From assembly GCA_019636095.1 (NCBI GenBank), contig JAHBYF010000006.1, forward strand, positions 1 to 64,000: a DNA stretch of 64,000 bases. The letters run 5' to 3'. The DNA is from Hyphomonadaceae bacterium. Lineage in GTDB: Bacteria; Pseudomonadota; Alphaproteobacteria; Caulobacterales; Aquidulcibacteraceae. The position numbers and the translations under genes are program-made. This document shows positions 57,316 through 64,000 of this stretch, in pieces. A model generated the notes under the pieces. That model saw only the letters and a list, made by a program, of their open reading frames with translations. It searched no databases and was not told where the DNA came from. How positions within the stretch are numbered: the first letter of the stretch is position 1; each line of letters starts with the position of its first letter.

Positions 57316-57771
57316 TCAATCATTGACGTTCACTCCGCCCTCAATGGCGCAGTACAACTCTATCCACGACGTGAAGTCAGCGGCAATCTGCTCGATCTCG
57401 TTGAAGTCATGATCCCACAGCCAAATGCCATAGGCGCCGCGACGAAAACAGAAGAGATTGCCGGAGCAGTCGGTCGCGAACGCCACGGCGTCATCAGGTA
57501 ATCCGAGTTCTCGCCACTGACCTGTAGCTTCAACAATTTCGTCAGGCGTTAGGAAATCGTGCACATCAGCGATTTCGAATCCCTGGTCCACGATCGCATC
57601 AAGCAGATCAAGGGTCGCGGACGCCGCCCCGGACGTCGCGAGCGCGTCTTTGAACGCCGCTGGCAAGCTAATCTTCAGAGCATTTTCCACACGTCGAAAT
57701 TCCGACGCGTCAACGGATTTCGGCGGAAATTCCGGATGAGTCCACTTTGCGATGAAGGAGGCGTAGGACAT
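57316..57771 (-). CDS. SMI1/KNR4 (SUKH) domain protein
   Basis: A 151-residue protein with the SUKH fold pattern: an N-terminal VDASEFRRVENALKISLPAAF, then LTPDEIVEATGQWRELGLPD, VAFATDCSGNLFCFRRG and IWLWDHDFNEIEQIAADFTSW. SUKH proteins are best known as immunity proteins against contact-dependent or polymorphic toxins, but solitary housekeeping copies exist. The ATG at 57771 follows one base after the polA stop codon, so translation is probably coupled to polA. No toxin gene is beside it. Confidence 0.78.
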   Translation of the reverse strand: MSYASFIAKWTHPEFPPKSVDASEFRRVENALKISLPAAFKDALATSGAASATLDLLDAIVDQGFEIADVHDFLTPDEIVEATGQWRELGLPDDAVAFATDCSGNLFCFRRGAYGIWLWDHDFNEIEQIAADFTSWIELYCAIEGGVNVND

Positions 57772-57772
57772 G

Positions 57773-60655
57773 CTAGTGCGCCGCGCCCCACGTCGCGCCG
57801 GCCTTTGCTTCTACTGTGAGCGGCACGCTGAGCACCGCCGCTGGCTCAGGCGCGGCTTCCATCACATCCTTCGCCAGCTTGCAGAGCGCATCTGCCTCCG
57901 CTTTGGGCGCTTCGAAGACAAGTTCGTCGTGCACCTGCAGCAGCATGCGCGACTTGAGCTTGGCTTTGGCGAGCGCTGGCGGCAAGCGGACCATGGCGCG
58001 GCGGATGATGTCGGCGGCGGCGCCTTGCAGCGGCGCGTTGATGGATTGGCGTTCGCCGAAGGCGCGTTCGCTCGGGTTCTTTGACTGGATACCTTTCACC
58101 CAGATGCGGCGGCCGAAGATGGTTTTCACATAGCCATTGGCGCGCGCGTAGGTTTTGGTTTCTTCCATGTAGTCACGAATGCCGGGGAAACGTTCGAAAT
58201 ATTTCTTGATGTAGGCGGCGGCTTCTTCGCGGGCGATGCCGAGATTGCGGGCGAGGCCGAAGGCGCTGATGCCATAGATAATGCCGAAATTGATCGCCTT
58301 GGCGTTGGCGCGGATTTCTTTCGGCATTCCCTCCACCGGCACGCCAAACATTTCCGACGCCGTGCGCGCGTGGATATCGATGCCGTCGGCGAAGGCCTGC
58401 TTCAGCTGCGGAATATCAGCGACGTGCGCGAGCAGGCGCAGCTCGATCTGGCTATAGTCGGCGCTGACCAGCACATTGCCCTTCTCCGCGATGAAAGCCT
58501 CGCGGATGCGGCGGCCCTCCTCCGTGCGGATCGGGATGTTCTGTAGGTTCGGGTCGTTTGAGGCGAGACGGCCGGTGGTGCTGGCGGCGAGCGCGTAGGT
58601 GGTGTGAACCCGCCGGGTTTCTGGATTGACCGCCGCTTGCAGTGCTTCGGTGTAAGTGGAGCGCAGTTTTGAGAGCTGGCGCCATTCAAGCACTTTGGCG
58701 GGGAGATCGTGCTGTTCGGCGAGGTCTTCGAGAATGGTTGCATCGGTTGACCAAGCCCCGGTTTTGGTTTTGCTGCCGCCGGGGAGTTTCAGTTCATCGA
58801 ACAGAATTTCGCCGAGTTGTTTCGGCGAACCTAAGTTGAACTCCTTGTTTGCGAGCGTGTAGGCCTCCGCTTCGTACTGCAGCATACGCTGGGCGAAATC
58901 GCCGGAGAGCCGCGACAGCATTTGCGGATCGATCTTGACGCCCTCGCGCTCCATTGCCGTGAGAATGGCCGGCAGCGGGCGTTCGAGGGTTTCATAAACC
59001 GTGATCAGGCGATTGCTTGCGAGCTCGGGCTTAAGCTTGCGATGAAGCCTCAGAGCGGCATCGGCATATTCGCATGAGTACGCGGCGGCGCGTTCAACGG
59101 GAACGAGGTCGAAGCTTTGCTGGGCTTTGCCTTTGCCGGCGACGTCGCTGTAGGGCGTGAGCGCGTGGCCGATATGCTTTTCGATCAGCGAAATCTTGTC
59201 GTGATCGTCGAGCCCGCCATAGAGCGCGTACGAGGCCAGCATTGGATCGTCGTACGGTGCGAGCGCGATTCCATGCTTGGCAAGAAGCGCGATGTCCCAT
59301 TTCACGTTGAGCCCGATCTTGGTGACGGCGGCGTCTTCCAGGAGCGGCTGCAACGCAGCGAGGGCGGCGCTCAGTGGGATTTGCGCGCCGGTGTCGGGCG
59401 CGGTTTTTTCCGATGGGGCTTCTGAAGCGAAGAGTTCGCCGGCGCGGGACTCGGCGCCTTTGTGCCCAAGCGGCACGTAGATCGCATCGTTTGCGGCGAT
59501 GGAGAGCGCGAGTCCGACCAATTCGGCGCGGGTGGCGTCGAAAGAATCGGCTTCGGTGTCGATGCCGACAGCGCCGGTGAGCTTGGCGCGGCGAACGTAG
59601 TCTTCGAGCGCCGGAAGATCGCGGACGATTTTGTAAGCGTCGCGTTTGAATTCGCGCTCGATTTCTTCGAGCACTGGGCCGGTGCGTGAGCCATCGTCGG
59701 CGTGGGCGGGCGCTGGCGCGGGCGCAGCGCTCGCGTAGCTGGCGACGATCTGAACGCCCTTCTCTTTGGCGAAATGCTCGCGCACACGGCGGCCGAGCGT
59801 GCGGAATTCCATCGCGTCAATGAATTGCAGCAACATTGAAGGATCGGCTTCGCGCAGCGCGAAACTTTCCCACTTCTCTTCGACATCAACGTCGCTCTTC
59901 AGCGTCACGAGCTCGCGCGAGAGGCGGATTTGATCGGCGAAATTGATCAGGGTCTCGCGGCGCTTTTGCTGCTTGATCTCGTTGGCGCGTTCGAGGATGG
60001 CGTCGAGCGTTCCGAAGGTATTGATCAGTTCTGCGGCCGTCTTCGGGCCAATGCCTGGGGCGCCGGGGACGTTATCGGTGGAATCACCGATCAGCGCCTG
60101 CGCATCGATGACCTTGTCCGGCCCGACGCCGAACTTTTCCATAACAGCATCGAGGCCCAAGATGCGGTTTTTCATCGGATCGTAGAGCTGGATGACACCA
60201 TCGACGATAAGTTGCATCAGATCTTTGTCGGACGAGACGATGCGCACGCTGGCGCCGCTGGCCGCGGCCTGACGCGCATAGGTGGCGATGAGATCGTCTG
60301 CTTCGAAGCCGCCCATTTCGATGCACGGCAGATTGAAGGCGCGCGTAGCGTCGCGGATCAGCGGAAATTGCGGAACGAGATCTTCCGGCGCCGGCGGGCG
60401 GTGCGCTTTGTACTCGGGATAGAGTTTGTTGCGGAACGTAACTTCGCTTTTGTCGAAGATCACCGCGAGGTGCGTTGGCGCCTCGGCGCCTTTCATCTCT
60501 TCCAGAAACTTCCACAACATGTTGCAGAAGCCGGCGACGGCGCCGACCGAAAGCCCGTCGCTCGCGCGCGTCAGCGGTGGCAGCGCGTGATACGCGCGAA
60601 AAATGTAAGCGGAGCCGTCGATGAGGTAGAGGCGCGGAGCGTCTTTCTTGGCCAT
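57773..60655 (-). CDS. polA: DNA polymerase I
   Basis: A 960-residue polymerase with a 5'-3' exonuclease domain at the N-terminus (LYLIDGSAYIFRAYHALPPL, EADDLIATYA), a 3'-5' exonuclease-like domain in the middle (AVGIDTEADSFDATRAELVG retains DxE), and a polymerase domain with motif A VSADYSQIELRLLAHVA and motif C LQVHDELVFEAP. It fills gaps and removes primers. Length is normal. Confidence 0.97.
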   Translation of the reverse strand: MAKKDAPRLYLIDGSAYIFRAYHALPPLTRASDGLSVGAVAGFCNMLWKFLEEMKGAEAPTHLAVIFDKSEVTFRNKLYPEYKAHRPPAPEDLVPQFPLIRDATRAFNLPCIEMGGFEADDLIATYARQAAASGASVRIVSSDKDLMQLIVDGVIQLYDPMKNRILGLDAVMEKFGVGPDKVIDAQALIGDSTDNVPGAPGIGPKTAAELINTFGTLDAILERANEIKQQKRRETLINFADQIRLSRELVTLKSDVDVEEKWESFALREADPSMLLQFIDAMEFRTLGRRVREHFAKEKGVQIVASYASAAPAPAPAHADDGSRTGPVLEEIEREFKRDAYKIVRDLPALEDYVRRAKLTGAVGIDTEADSFDATRAELVGLALSIAANDAIYVPLGHKGAESRAGELFASEAPSEKTAPDTGAQIPLSAALAALQPLLEDAAVTKIGLNVKWDIALLAKHGIALAPYDDPMLASYALYGGLDDHDKISLIEKHIGHALTPYSDVAGKGKAQQSFDLVPVERAAAYSCEYADAALRLHRKLKPELASNRLITVYETLERPLPAILTAMEREGVKIDPQMLSRLSGDFAQRMLQYEAEAYTLANKEFNLGSPKQLGEILFDELKLPGGSKTKTGAWSTDATILEDLAEQHDLPAKVLEWRQLSKLRSTYTEALQAAVNPETRRVHTTYALAASTTGRLASNDPNLQNIPIRTEEGRRIREAFIAEKGNVLVSADYSQIELRLLAHVADIPQLKQAFADGIDIHARTASEMFGVPVEGMPKEIRANAKAINFGIIYGISAFGLARNLGIAREEAAAYIKKYFERFPGIRDYMEETKTYARANGYVKTIFGRRIWVKGIQSKNPSERAFGERQSINAPLQGAAADIIRRAMVRLPPALAKAKLKSRMLLQVHDELVFEAPKAEADALCKLAKDVMEAAPEPAAVLSVPLTVEAKAGATWGAAH

Positions 60656-60735
60656 GCGCTTATCTAGGCGTTCCGTGCGGCACAGTCAGCCCTCAACAAC
60701 TAGCCGCCCTCAAGATTCCGGGCTATGCTTGATGC

Positions 60736-61062
60736 ATGCGCGCAAGTCTTATCGCACCCGCGTTGACTATCTGGCTAATCAGCGGAATCGCAACGTGCGT
60801 ATTGTTGAACGCGCCTTGGTATGTGGGCGCCAGCGTCGGGCTCTTGGCGGCGGCAACTACCTATTGGCTGTGGCCAAAGCTAACCGCCATTCCAGTTTGG
60901 CTCCTGCATGTTGCCACAGCTGGCGTGGCCGCGACGACCTTCCTCATGAGCGCCCCTACATTTCTGATTTGGATCGCTGGCTTCAGCATTGCGCTCGAAT
61001 TGTTCATGGCGGCACGCACTTTTTCACGCCGCCATGATCCGCAAGTTGAAACATTCGACTGA
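60736..61062 (+). CDS. Small membrane protein, unrecognised
   Basis: A 108-residue protein with three or four hydrophobic segments (ALTIWLISGIATCVLLN, WYVGASVGLLAAATTYWLW, TFLIWIAGFSIALELFMA) and a basic C-terminus. It sits alone between polA and the PEP mutase-family gene, with opposite neighbours on both sides. The composition is plausible for a real gene; no family is recognised. Confidence 0.6.
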   Translation: MRASLIAPALTIWLISGIATCVLLNAPWYVGASVGLLAAATTYWLWPKLTAIPVWLLHVATAGVAATTFLMSAPTFLIWIAGFSIALELFMAARTFSRRHDPQVETFD

Positions 61063-61067
61063 GAGAC

Positions 61068-61874
61068 TCACCCGCCGAACAGCTTGTTGTAATCGGGCGG
61101 GCTGCCGCGGCGTTGCCACAGCGCTTCCGAGTCACCGTCGCGTAGGAAGTCTTCCGCCGCTTCGCGGGCAGCGGCCATGGCGACGTTGAAGAGCCCTGTC
61201 GCTGCGCTCAGACGGCGGACGCCAAGTTCCCGTAATTGCACCGCTGGCGGGGCGCCAGGGCGCGCCATGACATTGAGCGGCAAGTTCGTTCCTTGCACCA
61301 CGGCGCTGATCTGCGCGGCATCGGCGATACCGGGAACGAAAAGACCACTGCCGCCTGCCTGCTCAATCGCAGCGGCGCGGCGCAGCGTTTCTTCAATGGC
61401 TTGCTCGGGTGGAACAAGTTGCTTGAGAATCACGTCGGTGCGGGCGTTGATGTAGAGGTTTACGCCCTTCTGCTCTGCGATGCCGCGGATGGCTTCAATC
61501 TTTTTCAGATGTAGCTCGTGCGGCTGCTTGCCGTCTTCGAGATTGATGCCGACCGCGCCAGCGTCGATGAGCTTCGCGACATTCTCCGCCGCCTGCTTCG
61601 GATCGTCGGAATAGCCGCCCTCTGCGTCGCAAGTGATCGGGATATTCACAGCGCGCGCGGTCGCTTCAACGACGGCGATCAGATTTGCAATCGGGAAGTG
61701 ATGGCCATCCGCGTAACCTTGCGCCCAAGCGACGGCGGCGCTTGATGTGGCAATGGCTGTGGCGCCGGCGTCTTGAACGATGCGCGCGGACGCTGCGTCC
61801 CACGCGTTCGGCAGGATCAGAAGGTCTTCATGCAACTTGTGAAAAGTTGCGGCGTCGCTCGGGCGTGCAGGCAT
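61068..61874 (-). CDS. Isocitrate lyase/PEP mutase superfamily protein
   Basis: A 268-residue TIM-barrel enzyme: LPNAWDAASARIVQDAGATAIATSSAA near the start, the metal-binding CDAEGGY loop, INLEDGK and YINARTD. The superfamily includes 2-methylisocitrate lyase and carboxy-PEP mutase; the catalytic KKCGH of isocitrate lyase is absent, so the reaction is not assigned. The ATG at 61874 follows GGAGGAG. Confidence 0.85.
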   Translation of the reverse strand: MPARPSDAATFHKLHEDLLILPNAWDAASARIVQDAGATAIATSSAAVAWAQGYADGHHFPIANLIAVVEATARAVNIPITCDAEGGYSDDPKQAAENVAKLIDAGAVGINLEDGKQPHELHLKKIEAIRGIAEQKGVNLYINARTDVILKQLVPPEQAIEETLRRAAAIEQAGGSGLFVPGIADAAQISAVVQGTNLPLNVMARPGAPPAVQLRELGVRRLSAATGLFNVAMAAAREAAEDFLRDGDSEALWQRRGSPPDYNKLFGG

Positions 61875-61951
61875 GGGATGTCTCCTCCGCCGCAGCATGT
61901 AGGGAGCGCGCCGCTCAAGCGCTCGCCGAAATCGGACTTATTCGTCGCAAA

Positions 61952-62185
61952 TCAGTGATCTTCGCCCGCGCCGGCGGCGAGAACGAAGCGGCGGTCGCAA
62001 TAACCGCATTCGACGAAGTTCTCCTCGCCCATGTCGTAATAGACGACTGGGTGACCTAGCGCGCCGCCGCCGCCATCGCACTTCACGCGGCGCGAGGTCA
62101 CCTCGATCACCTCCGGCGCGGGAAGCACGTCGGGATCGCCCGGTGTCGAAGCGTCGGTTCGCGGATTGTCGTGAAGTTTCGCCAT
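61952..62185 (-). CDS. zf-CHCC zinc-finger protein (NDUFS6-like)
   Basis: A 77-residue protein with a C-x8-H-x14-C-x2-C zinc site (VKCDGGGG, ALGHPVVYYD, VECGYC). It belongs to the bacterial zf-CHCC group related to the complex I accessory subunit NDUFS6. In alphaproteobacteria this small subunit is associated with the respiratory NADH dehydrogenase; the nuo operon itself is not in the window. Confidence 0.85.
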   Translation of the reverse strand: MAKLHDNPRTDASTPGDPDVLPAPEVIEVTSRRVKCDGGGGALGHPVVYYDMGEENFVECGYCDRRFVLAAGAGEDH

Positions 62186-62278
62186 TTCTGGTCGCGGCCT
62201 AGGGTTGAAGCGGATAAAGCGCGCTCGTAACTAGAGCGCATCGCGCGCCCGCGCAATGCGGGCCACCCCAGGTATTCC

Positions 62279-63219
<941 letters not shown>

Positions 63220-63223
<4 letters not shown>

Positions 63224-64000
63224 AATACGTCAATCTCGGCAAGACCGGCCTCAAAGTCTCGCGCATCTGCCTTGGCACGATGGCGTATGCGAACGGCGCC
63301 GGCGGCGCACACCCTTGGGCGCTGAGCGAGGAAGCGTCACAACCGTTCTACAAGCGCGCCTTCGAGGCCGGGATCAATTTCTACGACACGGCCAACGTCT
63401 ATTCGTTCGGCACCAGCGAGGAATTTCTTGGCCGCGCGGTGAAGAAATACGCCAAGCGCGATGAAGTTGTGATCGCCACCAAGGTTCATGGCGAAATGCG
63501 GCCGAGCGATCCGAACGGCAAGGGGCTCTCGCGCAAAGCCATCCTTGGTGAGATCGATTTGAGCTTGAAGCGGCTGGGGACGGATTACGTCGATCTTTAT
63601 CAGATCCACCGCCTCGATCCCGAGACGCCGATCGAAGAAACGCTTGAGGCGCTGCATGATGTCGTGAAGAGCGGCAAGGCGCGCTACATTGGCGCCTCGT
63701 CGATGTATGCGTGGCAATTCATGCAGGCGTTGGCGCTGCAAAGCGCAAACGGCTGGTCGCATTTTGTTTCGATGCAGAACCACCTCAATCTGCTTTACCG
63801 GGAAGAAGAGCGCGAGATGCTGCCGCTCTGCGTCAACCAAGGCGTCGGCGTCATTCCGTGGTCGCCACTGGCGCGCGGACGATTGGCGCGTGCGCCGGAC
63901 GAAAAGACGGAGCGCAGCGAAACAGACAAGTTCGGCACATACCTCTATCGTAAGACGGTGGAAGCCGATCGCGCTGTCATCGAACGCGTCGGCGAAGTCG
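63220..64000 (+). CDS. Aldo/keto reductase, 3' end outside window
   Basis: The first 260 residues of an NADPH-dependent aldo/keto reductase of the Tas/YajO-like group: KYVNLGKTGLKVSRICLGTM, FYDTANVYSFGTSEEFLGRAV (catalytic Asp and Tyr), VIATKVHG (Lys), YQIHRLD (His) and VIPWSPLARG. The ATG overlaps the ABC ATPase stop as ATGA, so the two are co-translated. Substrate unknown. The coding frame runs off the right edge. Confidence 0.9.

Noticed and set aside
63337..63840. Minus-strand open frame opposite the aldo/keto reductase
   Set aside because: Shadow frame opposite catalytic motifs of the reductase.

Overview
The window is 64 kb of high-GC alphaproteobacterial chromosome, most likely Caulobacterales/Hyphomonadaceae. 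This rests on a DivL pseudokinase with tyrosine at the phosphoacceptor site, near-consensus CtrA boxes upstream of it, the ChvG/ChvI plus PTS-Ntr gene order, an SAH riboswitch upstream of ahcY, and the chain trpF-trpB-trpA-accD-folC/trxA-addA-addB-murU-amgK-tsaE. The assignment is from gene content and order, not from a database comparison.

Positions 1 to about 7,020 look like an integrated, satellite-like island ending at the 3' end of a tRNA-Ala(GGC). At the left edge is the C-terminal piece of a probable tyrosine recombinase, then iteron-like GTTAC/GTAAC arrays. A minus-strand replication operon follows (three small HTH proteins, a Toprim primase and a VapE/D5-type ATPase). Next comes a minus-strand module of three unrecognised genes: a membrane protein with a C-terminal HTH and two coupled proteins. 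No capsid, portal or terminase gene is visible. This unknown module is the best candidate for an undescribed system.

From 7,020 to 22,200 is a core block (FYDLN-acid protein, aroA, cmk, rpsA, ihfB, mscL). A signalling and accessory insert separates aroA from cmk: a TPR sensor kinase, a small exported protein, an SDF symporter, a Baeyer-Villiger-type monooxygenase and a frameshifted hybrid histidine kinase. An HWE-type kinase follows ihfB.

From 22,200 to 39,400 are tryptophan synthesis (two paralogous exported proteins sit between trpB and trpA), accD, folC with a REP-like inverted repeat over its start, trxA, the AddAB nuclease-helicase, cell-wall sugar recycling (AmgK/MurU), TsaE, and a ferredoxin reductase-ferredoxin-methyltransferase operon.

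From 39,400 to 51,900 are exported enzymes, a class III cyclase, several small or damaged genes, divL with a duplicated 3' tail flanking a small membrane-protein gene, a TonB-like protein, ahcY behind an SAH riboswitch, an MscS channel and a GlsB/YeaQ protein.

From 51,900 to the end are an M61-like peptidase, HPr and EIIA-Man (no hprK beside them), ChvG/ChvI, polA coupled to a SUKH-domain gene, a PEP mutase/ICL-family enzyme, a zf-CHCC protein, an ABC ATPase and a partial aldo/keto reductase.
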